Below are positions 44,601 to 58,500 of a stretch of 64,000 nucleotides of DNA, piece by piece; position 1 is the stretch's first letter; each line of letters starts with the position of its first letter. The notes below the pieces were generated by a model that was given only the letters and a program-made list of their open reading frames with translations, was not told the DNA's origin and searched no databases. A program made the position numbers and the translations under genes. The stretch comes from Apostichopus japonicus (Eukaryota > Echinodermata > Holothuroidea > Aspidochirotida > Stichopodidae): the NCBI RefSeq assembly GCF_037975245.1, contig NC_092573.1, forward strand, positions 15,336,001-15,400,000. Direction: 5' to 3'.

Positions 44601-47600
44601 TCAGATTAATGTGAACCACGATGCACCCTTTAATGACCAAGCCCCTACTTGAGTTACCTTAGACCGTCACCTGGACCATATGATGTAACTTAACCCCCCC
44701 CCCCCCCCCACAACAACCCCTCTTAATCTCAGAGTAAATCTCCGTCTCCAATGCTAATCCCACTACTGTATCTGCGCAAGTCCGGTACGCAAGGATTGCT
44801 GTTACTGTAAATCATGTTGTGGCCCAATTCGCCTTCCATAATTTAACAAGCATTCTTGCATGCTGTACGAATTGGCATCGAAGTGGCATCGAATTGGCAT
44901 CGAAACGTTTTACTACTTGCAGATATCGCCCTGCCATGTAAGTTACATTCCAAACTGCTCTTTGTGTTGATTAAAGACCTAACATGAGTTACCATAACGC
45001 TTCTGTGGTCAACACGTTACATCCTAGCCTAATTAGTCTACTTTAAAATTACTACTAGTAGTAGCCTAGTACTGAGTTATTCGAAGGGTAGGCTAGGCAT
45101 GGTCTAACGTACGTAGACATACTGTAGTGTAACGTTAGGTTACCAAATACAGTACCCACCCAGAAGTAGTAAAGTCTAGTACATTTACTGTAGCCTAGTA
45201 ACAATAGGTCACTAAACAAAGTGTATTATGTTGTTGTAATACTACAATAGATAATCCTTTCACTGCAAGCATTCTGTCAACATATGAATTAGGCTATTCA
45301 ATGTGACGGTCAATCTAATTCAACATAGGCTACCAAAGAAATTGTCACAAAGTGGTGTATTTTCATTGATAGTATTCATACAGCCTAGGCCTAGGCCTAC
45401 CACTTTAGTTGTCAGTTGTTGGATGTTACAGACTACAGTAAGGTTTCAAACAATTGAAGAAATAAGTGTTTGGAGTATGACACTATGCTTGCCACAACCT
45501 GATTAATTTTTTTGTTCGGAAAAGAAAGGAAAATTAGCTCTTGACAAATACTTTTTAGTTCACTGTGATATAACAACTGGTTGAACTTGAGTTTATGGCT
45601 TTCGTGAAGGGTTAATATATGACCTGTTGCAAAACACATTGCATCCTTAAACATTTCTTGTCAGAGCTTACAGAATGCCAGTGAAAATGTCCTACGAAGT
45701 TGAAGTTGAAGGAAGAATTAAGTTCTTGATGCTTGTTATGGAGGCATATAAACTGAATATCTTCACCCTGGAGGAACTTCTTAATATCCTCATTGATTTC
45801 ATAGATCATCTGGAATAGCTCTAGCAGTTGAGAAGCAGATGAAAAACCTGTTTGTAACTTTGGAGCAGTCAGCTCACGAAAGAGTGAAGTTATTAAAGAA
45901 AATGAGACCTATGAGTCCTGCACCAGCAAAAATTGTAGTATCTTGTTCATCAGACATGACTGTAAGTAGTATTTTCTGCACACACAAAGGGCTAATTGGT
46001 TGTTCAAGTAGTCAGGATTCAAGTAGTCAGGATTTTTATACACCAAAGTTTTACAGTTATATAACTGCTAAAGAACAGCATAAAACTATCAATTTAAGTT
46101 GTTTCACTTCCTTTTGAAAAAAAACTTTTGCAAGCAAAATACTGCACTTTTTAAAATTATATTTTGCACTATTGCTTACAGATACTGATATATTGATCAG
46201 ATACAAGATAGTTAACAGGCTACCCATACCCATTTGTGATGGTGGATAGACTATTTCAACCGTTAACTTTAACAGTCATGTCCAAGATTCCCGAGCTGAC
46301 CCTAGGTCATCATGTATATGTTTGATCTGCCACCAAAAAGTATGGTTGGATGACGATGCTTACTTAACCAGTGTTCTCCCATGATTATAGTATTAGGTTT
46401 ATCAATGAGTCTTCATTAGCTTGTAAAATTGGAATCAAAGCAATTTGTGCCATATAAAGGTAGCTGCATGTTATAGCATCATCTACAAAGTGTAAATATT
46501 ATCACAAACCTTCCAAATTGTTACTTATTTGTGTTAGATGGATCAGGGCAGGCAATGTGTCAGACGTAGAGGCAAACTTCATTGTCATCCTAATGAGGAA
46601 AACCTGCAGATGGACAAGGATGGATTTGTCGAAAGGGTCTTGCCAGTGAAAGGTAAGTGTTGATTAGTCTAGTGCATTTCATGAACGGTATCAATAGTAT
46701 CACTGTGGGTCATCAGGGTCTGTAGGCACATCTGGATAGGACATTAGGAAATGAAATTACAAATGGCTGAAAATGACTTTTAGATAGATGGATAGGTGTA
46801 TAACAGACATGACATACATTAGAATGATATTTATTTAACTTCCAGTTCCAACTTTCAAAAATATTCCCCTTAAAAACATAGGGTCCACTTTAAAATTAAC
46901 ACATCATAATAACTGTTGTAATTCTTTTGTTTTGGGGCTTGTGCTCATGCGAGAGGTATTGATTTTTTTAAATTTTGGTCATCTGTATCAGGGCTCATGT
47001 TTAAGAAAGTTTTAAGGTTGTCCTTCGGATTACCTAACCTACTGTACCATGCCACATTACTGCTGTGGGCCATAATCATGTTAAAACTTGAGACAGTTCA
47101 ATTTTACGGTTTTGTTGTTGCCATCCAGTGATTGAGTTGACTTAACTCGCCATCCAAAATGTTACGTTTCTTTATCTTAGCTCCATAAAATTTCTAGATA
47201 TTGCATGCTCTCACAATGTAAGACACACTTAACAAAATTCATAGCAATGAACATCTGATTTATGAACATAAACTACATTGGTATCCAAACCTCAAGCATA
47301 CAGAACTACAGTACATACAGTGATGTTGAGTTGGAAATATAAAAGGATTAATGCATCTACTATTAATATCCGCTGTCCTCACATACCTATGATAATGGAT
47401 AAGCTGTGTATATGTGCCCTATGTATTTCTCACTTATCCACATGTTATACATTGCTTCTGTGATGTAAACATGATTTTATTAGGTGTAATGTATTCATGT
47501 CTAGGTAAATGCGTAAAATTGTGGGTTGTGAAATACATGTTCCACATTCACAGGGCATAAATTGCATTTGTGTTGAGAACCTATCACGCCTGTGTGATGT

Positions 47601-50600
47601 ATATGTTACCAATGTTCACTGTCCTCATATTCATATGATTACATAAAACAGTGTATGTGTCTTTCCAGTCTAATACACATGGTAAACAGTGCTGCATTGT
47701 CGAAAACATGATGTAAATAATCTTAATGTATCCATTCTAGTGTACACTGTCCTCACATGTCTAGGATAATGTATAAACTGTGTATATATAGTCCTGAGAT
47801 ATGTTTCACATGCACACATGTGTGATGTATACCATATATTACCAACGTTCACTGTCCTCACATGCATATGATTACATATAAAACAGTGTATGTGTCCAGC
47901 CTAATACACATGGTAAAGAGTACTGCATTGTCAACAACATGCTGTAAATAAGTTTAATGTTTCCATTCTAGTGTACACTGTCCTCACCTATTTAGGATAA
48001 ATTATAAACGGTACGTGTTGAAAAAAATGAAAACTTGGGAAGAATTTCATGATTAATTTTTCAGGGATACAGTATTACATGAGTTCTTTTATGCTTGATT
48101 TTCAGTCACATTTATGGCAGACTCCTCGTGTACACCAGATATTCCTAAAAAGCTTCAGACAGGTAAGTTGTTTGGTTTACCATGCCACAATACCATAATC
48201 ATGTCAAAAACTTGAGAATGTCCAATTAGATGCAGCAATAGTTTTGGTGTGCCATCCAGTCATAGAAGAACTTATATGTATATAGATTTATTTCATTTTG
48301 TATAACTGCCAACACTACTGTATATTGTCAATGGTATCAACATTTTCATGCCATGCGTGGAAAGATGGGGGGGGGGTGGGGAATGTGAGGCAGAGTACAA
48401 TCTGTGATTACTGTCATTTCTGACAAAATTCTAATGGCACAATCATTCAATGCCACACAAACAGGCAGGTATCTTGCACTAAATGTCTACCAAACATCTG
48501 CTGGAGCTGGTCTATTTGACTAAGGCTGTGTATTATGCATTTCAATGGGGAACTATGCATGCTTAAATCATATAGTTTGTAAGATGAAATTTAAGAATTA
48601 TTCCTTTCATTTCTCTTTATCAATATTTATCTAAAAGATTCAGTGCAATGTTCTCTGACAAATCTTTTAGTTGAGTTTGACAATGCCCTTGTTTATTGAT
48701 GTGTCAGCTACAATCTTGTCAAATGTGTACCACTAGGTGGGCACAGAGAGGGAAGCTGCCATATTCTTTATTGGCAAACTTCTTTCACTTAACCATGAAT
48801 GCAAGTTTAGAGATGCTTCCTCAAAGGTACATTTGAATTGCTGCAATTTAACCTCCTGCAAACCAACTCGTGTTAATAGTACATTTGGAATTCTTTATAA
48901 TAATTGTATAACTTTCTTCAGTGGCTGTCATGGGTCAAGTAAGGCAGTGGACAGGAAGTAAAGGACTATAAGACTACTAGATGAAAGAGTTTGTAGTTCA
49001 TTTACAAGACAAAAAAAAAACACCTGCAAAAGAAATAATAGAATTACAAACTGTTAGCATGTTCTTAACATTTTGGCATGTACGTGCAACACCATAAACC
49101 TTTACACATATGTTGATATTATAACAAAATGGACTGATATAGTGTTACATTCATACAGTTTATGATCCTAATATTCCCTCATTACTGTATGTGCAAATAT
49201 TCCATCAGAGTCCACTTAATATAATTTTAAGCAACTCTTTGCACAACAAATACAGTATTAAATTAATTGGATTCTGAAATAAACTTAATGACAACAGCAT
49301 CTATACAATGACTTATGGGACCGTTGTTTAAGTACTCCTGGTTCTACAGTTCGCAGCAAAACATGTGGGAACACAAAGTTTCCCTGGGCTGTAACACACA
49401 TTTGAGTCAGTAACCCGACAATACAAACAATTAGGCAGGAACACACAGTTTACCTTTTAACTGAATTCTGGCAGGAACACACAGTATACTGCACAGTGCC
49501 GAAGAGTGCAATGTCTCTCTTGCACCAATGCCCCAATTGCCGCTACTGCTTTTATATTAGTCCACAGCATCTCAGGCAAACATTCCATCCAAACACAGTG
49601 AATGAACGTCTCTTGAAGTTACGCAATTTTACCTGGTGTAGTCCAGATGACTCTGAATTTGCCCGCCTTGACACACGACATAGTTATCTAACTCATGCTT
49701 GGGTGAAGTGACAGTTGCATTTTGCTAATATTAAACTGTTTCACCTGCATTAGGACAATTCTATTGTTGTCCCTCTTAATACAGGCAAACGAAAGCTTCA
49801 GAGAAAATACGCATCAAGAAAGCCGTGGAAGCCAGAAGAAAAGAAATGTTTGCTCGCATTCTTCAAGGATGCCATTAACTCAGGGACTACTCCAAACAGA
49901 GCCATGTGTGAATTGGCCAAAGAACAGTGTGAGATTTTGCAAGATAGTCGTAGTTGGTCCCAAATAAAGGACTTTGTGGTCGCAGAAAGAAAACGGGTAT
50001 GGAAAAAGGTTCAAAACAGAGAATGATTATTTACATCAAGTGAAAGGTTTGACAAGGAAAATTGCATGTTGTTTGACTTAAGTTACTTAAATGGCTTTAC
50101 ATCATAATGGCTATTTCTCTAGTTTTTTTTCATAATTTAATTTTTTTGTATTTTAGTTTGATGTTAATTTTTATGTTATTTTATTTTACATCATTTTATT
50201 TCACAACTTTTATTTAAGGTTATATTTTATTCTAGATTATTTTATTTTAAGTCTGATGTCATGTCCTGTTTGCTTTTGTTTGTTTCAGTTTGCTTGTTTT
50301 AATTTTAGTTTATTTCATTTAAGAAAAAGTCTCAATAAAAATCAGCAAAAAAGGTTCTCACAAACACTCCAAGCATTACAGCATTTTGTTGTCCTATAAA
50401 GCTAAACAATTATCCCATTTTTAATATGGAAGCAAATTTAATGGAAAAGATATTATGTAAATAGGCTTTTAGGAAAATATCTTTTGCAAGAAAATATGTA
50501 GGACTACAGATGCAAATTGAAGCTATAGTTATGGTGGCAAAGATCACACTGAACACCAAGAGAATGTTTTGCTGTGAAAAAAAAATAAACAGAAAAATAC

Positions 50601-52529
50601 TAAAATAACTGTGCAACCCAAACAAGATATTCAATGCATGAAACCTTTCATTCTGTAGTATGCTAACAAATATTAAACAAGTGGGTGATGTTGCCTTATC
50701 ACTTAAATGCTGCTGGTGAGAGTTGCTTTTGAGTATTGTGTATTTCAGTTTAACCAATTCCCAAAACTGCAATCTCCAAGGCATTAGTCTATGTTTAAAG
50801 AAAAAACTTGTCCCAAATTCTAAATGGACAGATCATACTTTCCTCCATAGTTTCCATGATGCACTAATTAGCAAATCTGTTATTTTGAACTGAAACTCGC
50901 TTTTGTTTTGTGCAAAGTAAAACTTTAACAAGGGTAGCTTAAATGTGGTGTGTCTGTCAGACAGAAGCGAAAATTTATTATTGATATGAGATTCCATAAA
51001 CAACAAGCCCCATTTGCTTCAGTTCTGAAAACGTTTGTAAGATTCCATTCACTAATTATGCTTGATTATGCTTAAATAGTAACTGTATTCACCTCCATAT
51101 TTAATTTCAAGATGAAAGTTAAGAGTAACTCATGACCGTGTATGTTGTAATGCAGATGCAGTGACAGATGGTGTTTTATTGCAGTAGTGTATTTGATTAT
51201 TAGTTAAACAGTGTGTATGTGTATGCCCATTACTCCCATGTTAACATGAAGAGCAGCACAACTCCCTAATAGCTCAAACTCAGGGTGGGGTGGATGGGGG
51301 GGGGGGATGGGATGTTGTTATTAGTAGGTGCTCATTCAAAGGAGGTCATGAGTCATGCATACTGTATTGTTTGCTGTGTTGCTTGAACATCAGTATCTTT
51401 AAGTGCTTTTCTCTTTATTCCAGATACTGCATTTAACACATGTTTTGTTGGAATATCAGATACAGTATATCTGTTGATATGAATATGCATGATCTATTTG
51501 TAAACCCACCATTCTATTTGAACTTTTCTCTGCATTGTTCAAAAGAGAGATCAGATACAGAGTGAGAACCAAAGAACTGTGTTTAGTGTTCTCTTTCATA
51601 AGTTAGGCTGTTTGTTTTAGCATGAACTATCTGTTTTCAAGTTTCTTCATTCTCTATAAGTCCACCATGACATAATTGAATCTCCTTTTGTGTGCACATA
51701 TCTGCTTGCAATTTATCAAACATGTACTACCTTTTCTTGACCATGCAAATTTAGCAATATTTATCACCAAAGGTACATCTGAATTGAAACAATGTGACCA
51801 ATGGTCATATGTGAACACCGCTGTTAAGCATCATCGGTGTTGTGGTATACAGTGCATAATGGTCACTGACCATCATGCACTGTATACCACAACACACCGA
51901 TGACTCTTCACAGCGGTGCTCACTTGTCAACAATCTTAACATTCAGACAAAGGAATGGAAACACTACATACCATTGTAATAATATTTTCATTAAAGAATT
52001 TTCCAGAATCTTGTGATAGAAAGTAAAGTAAAGGAAGAGTTCAGTTAGGCATGGTGTGATGTACAGTAGTCTGAGATTTACTCTGTCCCTTTATCACTTA
52101 TGGTTAAACTTTTAAAACAAATATTAGTTGCCTTTCAAACATATTTAGATGTTTGGGTTGGGTTGTTAAAAGTCATTTGAAGTATGTTGTGAGGTATGTT
52201 ATAGTAACATGAAGAAATGTCCTGTCATGTATAGATTCTATCTCTATGTACATACACAGTGTATAAGCAAATGTGAGGACATGTCCTCTCATGTAAACAA
52301 TTTTCCATACAACTGAGTATGGTGTATGTGAGGACATGTACTCCTTTACATACCATCTCCTATACTGGTGTGTATAGGAATGAATAGGTTGTGTATGAAA
52401 GGAAACTGAGTACATGTCCTCAGATGAATAAGTTAATGCATACATTTGTGTATAAAATGTCCTCGTTCTCGTACTTGGTAGAGGCACTTTTTGGCAAAAA
52501 ATTGTGTCCTCACTTACATAGGTATGTCA

Positions 52530-52560
<31 letters not shown>

Positions 52561-55500
52561 TGTATGTATGCATGCATGCATGCATGCATGCATGCATGTA
52601 TGTATGTATGTATGTATGTATGTATGTATGTATGTATGTATGTATGTATGTATGTATGTATGTATGTATGTATGCGTGTATGTGTGTATGTATGTATGTA
52701 TGTATGTGTGTGTGTATGTGTGGGTGGGTGTGTGTATGTATGTGTGTATGCGTGTATGTATGTATGTATATTTAGATCCTCCTGCTAGCAGGAACTCGCG
52801 AAGAAGCCATCAGTGGCTTATCAAAACCGCAAGCTGACCAAAGGCAGTCTCTTAGATTCATATTTAACGCCAATGATTATGAATTGTTAATGATTGTCAT
52901 CAACTCTGTAACTGGACGACATACATTAATTTTGGAATGACTCGAACTCGGGACCTACCTGGGAGGCGCATTCTCTTAGTTGAACGTGATGCAATGCTTG
53001 TATCAAGATATCTATACAACTGTTATCGTAAAAGTTCCGTTTCCGAAGCTCTGTGAAGAGGGCAATGCCCATTTTGTTGCTTTCCTTGATATAATCCACA
53101 GCTTCGGGAGGCAAATCAAAGTAAGTCGCTAGTCTCATGCAATCACGTTTGTTCAGCCTTTTGGCATATGGGTGTAACATGGTATCTGCTCCAAAGATAA
53201 GAAGTGAAGAGGGTATGGCGTAGGGATGGAGCATTGAATAACCTATAGTTTATTGGAAAGTTTTTGTAAGTATATTGTAAAAAAAAACTACGTACTATTT
53301 ATTAGTATTAACTCTTTGGGCCTCTTCCTCTATCTGCAATTACTGAATGCGATTTATTAACTTGGTACGAAACGGTGAATTCCAAACATTATACTTCTTC
53401 CAACACATCCTCTCTATAACATTAAAACTGCAAAGCAACCCCATTATGACGTGTTTTTTTTTTTTTTTTTTTTTTGTGAGACAGCAAAACCGTGCCCATG
53501 GAACAAGTTATATAAATTCTGCGTCTGTAAATATAATGCACAAAAACAGGGGTTTAATTAAGTTGAGACTGATAATGAAAACGAAGTACCATCATCAATA
53601 TCGTCATATTTATCTTCTCCGAATTCTTCAAAGACGTCTTCAAGCTGGAGAAAAATGATGAAAAAAGTGATACCTTCTAAATTGAAGTTAACATGTTAAT
53701 GAGAATGTGGGCATTCAGTTATAAGGACAGTACCTAATTATCAATCCATTTAATTGATTGCTGTCAAAGAATCTATGACTTCCTTTTAGTGGTATAATGC
53801 TACATGTGTTGCGAGTAAGCATTCCAAAATACAAATTAAGATAAAGGAGTACTTTGCTGAAGGCTGATAATCTTCAATTAGATAAATGGGTTTCTTAACT
53901 TTCTTTTATTTTGTAATAGAGCAAAGATATTTACGGCTAGAACGGGATTCGAGTAAGTGACCTCTTAATTAAAACCGAGCCCTCTACCAACTGAGCTATC
54001 CAGCCATTAGTTGAATGGCAAACCTTTTATTCCCATGTCTTTGCTGGGTGCCAGTCCGAAGCCACAGTACTTTGCGTATACCCTGTAACTATAGGGATCA
54101 CTCCTCAGTGTCATTCGATGCTAAAGGAAAGAAAGCGGCATAAAAGGGGCTTCAAGGGAATTTTCGTTTTTTTTCTAACCTGTAACCCAGGTAACCTGTA
54201 ACATGTCACCTGTAACAGGTAACACGTTATACAGAGGCAAATGGTTCCGATCCGTTCTATAGCCATTAACTTCTTTGCTCTTTTCCAATATCTAAAATAT
54301 CCCAGTCAAGTTTCCGTGATTCTCTGATTTAATTCTTTACTTTATGCAAAGAGCAACAGACTTCTAGTTTCATTACGTGCAGGCACTTCAATTTGTGTAA
54401 GGTTTTTATCAGACATTTACAATACTTCAACAAACCTTTGTTTGTATGTAAAATTCGAGTTCGTCATTTTCAGGTTGTTTCACAACTAAACCGAAGTTAA
54501 GTGACGGATCCTCCGCAGCCGTCCCGGATACCAACTCGTGCCTAAACTTGAAACATATCTTAGCGGTATGCCAGATCCTGTTGAAGGGTATTATCTATGG
54601 ACAGATTAAAAAGGGAGGAATGAACTAAAACTTACAACAAAATTACAAATTGAGGCGTCAGTTGAGCAACTTTAAATGTTTAGGGGCTCAGGAGGAATAA
54701 CCTACGGCCTCTTGCATCGATTGAGTTATACCCCGTTCGTGCATTATCATGCAATAAATGCACCGTAAACCTGATGACCTGTTCATTCATACAAAGCACT
54801 TAATTAATAAACATTAATTTTCATCTCAGAATGTTACACTTTAATCAAAACTTCAAAAGAAAAATAACCATCAATTGTCTCGAAAAGGTATCCCGTTTTT
54901 CTTTTCTTTTATTATAGTTAAAAGTCTCAGCCCCATATACACATCAATTTTCCAGTGAAAGTCCTATAGTCTGTGAAAAACTGTATTTACATCCCCTGTT
55001 CCAACAGTGAAGAATCCCTCATATAATGTAATGATGTTAGACCTATTGCAGAAGCGAGTATTACATTTAAAAACTTCTGCTGCCACAGCTGATGGATAGT
55101 ATTGATCAATATGAGGATAAACGTTGAGTTGCTTTCAGGAAAAGTGTTGTGTTGGCGATGTGCTTTTACGTATCCATGAAGTTGTGTCACAATTGAATAG
55201 CAAGCAAACCACTATGTCAAAGGTGCCTTTCCTGGATATCTCAAGTGCTTTCAATACGGTCCTACCGAATCAGTAAATTAAAGATTTATCTGAATTTATT
55301 ACTGAGCTATGGCTGTTACATTGGCTAGCTCATTTCTTAATAGGGTGGTCACGACAAGTTGAATTCGTAAAAGGACTATCAGATATGTCTGAAATAACAA
55401 AGTTCATGTGTCTCGGGAGGGGGGGGGGGTTCCATTTTCTGAATCAAATCTGAAGATTATCTCTCAGTCACAAAATATGCTGATGATACTGCATTATCAT

Positions 55501-58500
55501 ACAAAATATCCAAGAGTTATTTGTCAATGTTATGAATTTTTTGAATGTTTTGAATTATATGTTAATGATATACTTTCAATATGCGATAAAAGAACTTATT
55601 ACTTAATACAAAAAAAGGAAATGTGTATTGTGTTAACATTAAGCATAAAGACCTTTTGTCATCTAAATCACAAAACGTTTAATACATGGATCAAAGGTTG
55701 AGAGAACATCGAAACCTGACTAATTAGGGGTATGCATGGACGACAACCGGACGTTCAATTGCCATATATGAAAGATATTAAGCAAAGTGAATAATATTGT
55801 TCCTAGTTTAGCTCATATCGTGTCACAACAGAGTTCCGTCGCCTTAGTCAAAATTACCATACCACTGTATTTTTCTCAGAATATTGCTTTCTTTTTATTA
55901 TGTTATTTGAATTTTGATAACCAACAGTCCGACAAGAAAACGTTGCTGGATAGATAACTGTTCCAATTAACAGAAACTGCGCTCTCCAAAGCAAACAATC
56001 GCTATAACTGCATAGAAGAGTCATTACCACAGAAATCATACATTGAACCACATACTTCAGCCCCCCCCCCCCCCCCCACACCGGATAGTGAGGAATAGCA
56101 AATGCAACGTTTCCATATGCATTTGTTTGGACGGAAATTTCTTGAATACATTTGCTGCTGTATTCCGATCAGTAACGATAGGCCTTAGCCTATCAGTTAG
56201 ATGTTACGTAACTGTTAATATTAACAGTGTTCTGACATTGGCTAGTCAACTGTGGTGTATAACTGTCTATCGTTGGATCAATTCATTGGATTGCTGTATC
56301 AGGACAGTTGAACATTGCCTCTATTGTTTATTTGACGCATTCAATAACTTATGATGCTATTACTAACTTATTTTTTTACAGCCTATTTTAATTTGATGGT
56401 CGCTTAATGCCATAATATTAATAACATTTATGTCAGCCTTGCTAAATGGGGTTATCGTTAATGCTCGCCCACTATGGTTAGTATGCTTTAGGCTGGAAGC
56501 AGCTTTCTTGGGAATGTTAGTAATCATTTTTCCACTGGGGTGTTTACACCGAGGAGCTAGTTATCATATCATACTTGATCTGATTCGTTTGACAAAAGTT
56601 CTGTGATTCGTTTGCTTTGAATTAGCGTAGGCAGCTAGCCATGATCAGGATTAAACTTGCCGTGATACTTTATTTTTCTACTTATATTAATCCGCCGGTA
56701 AGTGTACCATTATGCACGGCTAGATGACAAGGCAGCGGGCCAATCAGATGCAAGAGAACAGTTTGGCAAGTATGAATGAATATAATTTAAACCATATTAA
56801 TTACTTATATTAGTTTGTAGTATTTGGATTGGGTAGCAAATTTCATCATTTCCAGGCTAAATGGGTGTCGTGGTCAACCCATGTCTGAATTTCAAATTCC
56901 ATTGAGAAGGAAATACATAGACTTGTCTTGTACCCTGCAAACACCCTGGTTATCACTGCACAGGGTACAGGACGCAAACATGCACAAGCATAGCAGAGAG
57001 GAAACGCCTCGAAACTGTTACACTATATATACTAATGCTCGCTAGTTTTATTTGGGACGAATGTGAGTGTACTAGAATGTGAGTGTACTAGAATGTGAGA
57101 GTACTAGAATGTGAGTGTACTAGAATGTGAGTGTACTAGGATGTGAGTGTACTAGAATGTGAGAGTACTAGAATGTGAGTGTACTACAATGTGAGTGTAC
57201 TAGAATGTGATTGTACTAGAATGTACATTAATTTTCATCTCAGAATGTTACACTTTAATCAAAACTTCAAAAGAAAAATAACCATCAATTGTCTCGAAAA
57301 GGTATCCCGTTTTTCTTTTCTTTTATTATAGTTAAAAGTCTCAGCCCCATATACACATCAATTTTCCAGTGAAAGTCCTATAGTCTGTGAAAAACTGTAT
57401 TTACATCCCCTGTTCCAACAGTGAAGAATCCCTCATAATGTAATGATGTTAGACCTATTGCAGAAGCGAGTATTACATTTAAAAACTTCTGCTGCCACAG
57501 CTGATGGATAGTATTGATCAATATGAGGATAAACGTTGAGTTGCTTTCAGGAAAAGTGTTGTGTTGGCGATGTGCTTTTACGTATCCATGAAGTTGTGTC
57601 ACAATTGAATAGCAAGCAAACCACTATGTCAAAGGTGCCTTTCCTGGATATCTCAAGTGCTTTCAATACGGTCCTACCGAATCAGTAAATTAAAGATTTA
57701 TCTGAATTTATTACTGAGCTATGGCTGTTACATTGGCTAGCTCATTTCTTAATAGGGTGGTCACGACAAGTTGAATTCGTAAAAGGACTATCAGATATGT
57801 CTGAAATAACAAAGTTCATGTGTCTCGGGAGGGGGGGGGTTCCATTTTCTGAATCAAATCTGAAGATTATCTCTCAGTCACAAAATATGCTGATGATACT
57901 GCATTATCATACAAAATATCCAAGAGTTATTTGTCAATGTTATGAATTTTTTGAATGTTTTGAATTATATGTTAATGATATACTTTCAATATGCGATAAA
58001 AGAACTTATTACTTAATACAAAAAAAGGAAATGTGTATTGTGTTAACATTAAGCATAAAGACCTCTTGTCATCTAAATCACAAAACGTTTAATACATGGA
58101 TCAAAGGTTGAGAGAACATCGAAACCTGACTAATTAGGGGTATGCATGGACGACAACCGGACGTTCAATTGCCATATATGAAAGATATTAAGCAAAGTGA
58201 ATAATATTGTTCCTAGTTTAGCTCATATCGTGTCACAACAGAGTTCCGTCGCCTTAGTCAAAATTACCATACCACTGTATTTTTCTAAGAATATTGCTTT
58301 CTTTTTATTATGTTATTTGAATTTTGATAACCAACAGTCCGACAAGAAAACGTTGCTGGATAGATAACTGTTCCAATTAACAGAAACTGCGCTCTCCAAA
58401 GCAAACAATCGCTATAACTGCATAGAAGAGTCATTACCACAGAAATCATACATTGAACCACATACTTCAGCCCCCCCCCCCCCACACCGGATAGTGAGGA

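Larger units (their letters stand above)
54811..57224 (+). repeat. 2.4-kb tandem duplication, copy 1
   Basis: Starts ACATTAATTTTCATCTCAG and ends within a 16-bp minisatellite. Copy 2 begins immediately at 57225. The copies differ only by a few substitutions, a 2-bp indel (55022) and homopolymer lengths (G run near 55422, C run near 56060). Contains a dead reverse transcriptase fragment but no host exon. Confidence 0.95.

Noticed and set aside
48737-48825. Possible extra exon (GTEREAAIFFIGKLLSL) of the nested gene
   Set aside because: The open stretch has an AG before and GTACAT after it, but its phase (0) does not fit between the exons ending at 48162 and starting at 49785, which need phase 1.
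50410-50784. 124-codon hydrophobic minus-strand open frame
   Set aside because: AT-rich DNA gives Phe/Ile/Leu-rich frames by chance; there are no splice-site or family signs, and it overlaps no exon of the surrounding gene model.
53935-54005. Functional tRNA-Lys gene
   Set aside because: The acceptor stem and anticodon fit, but the anticodon and T stems are broken.
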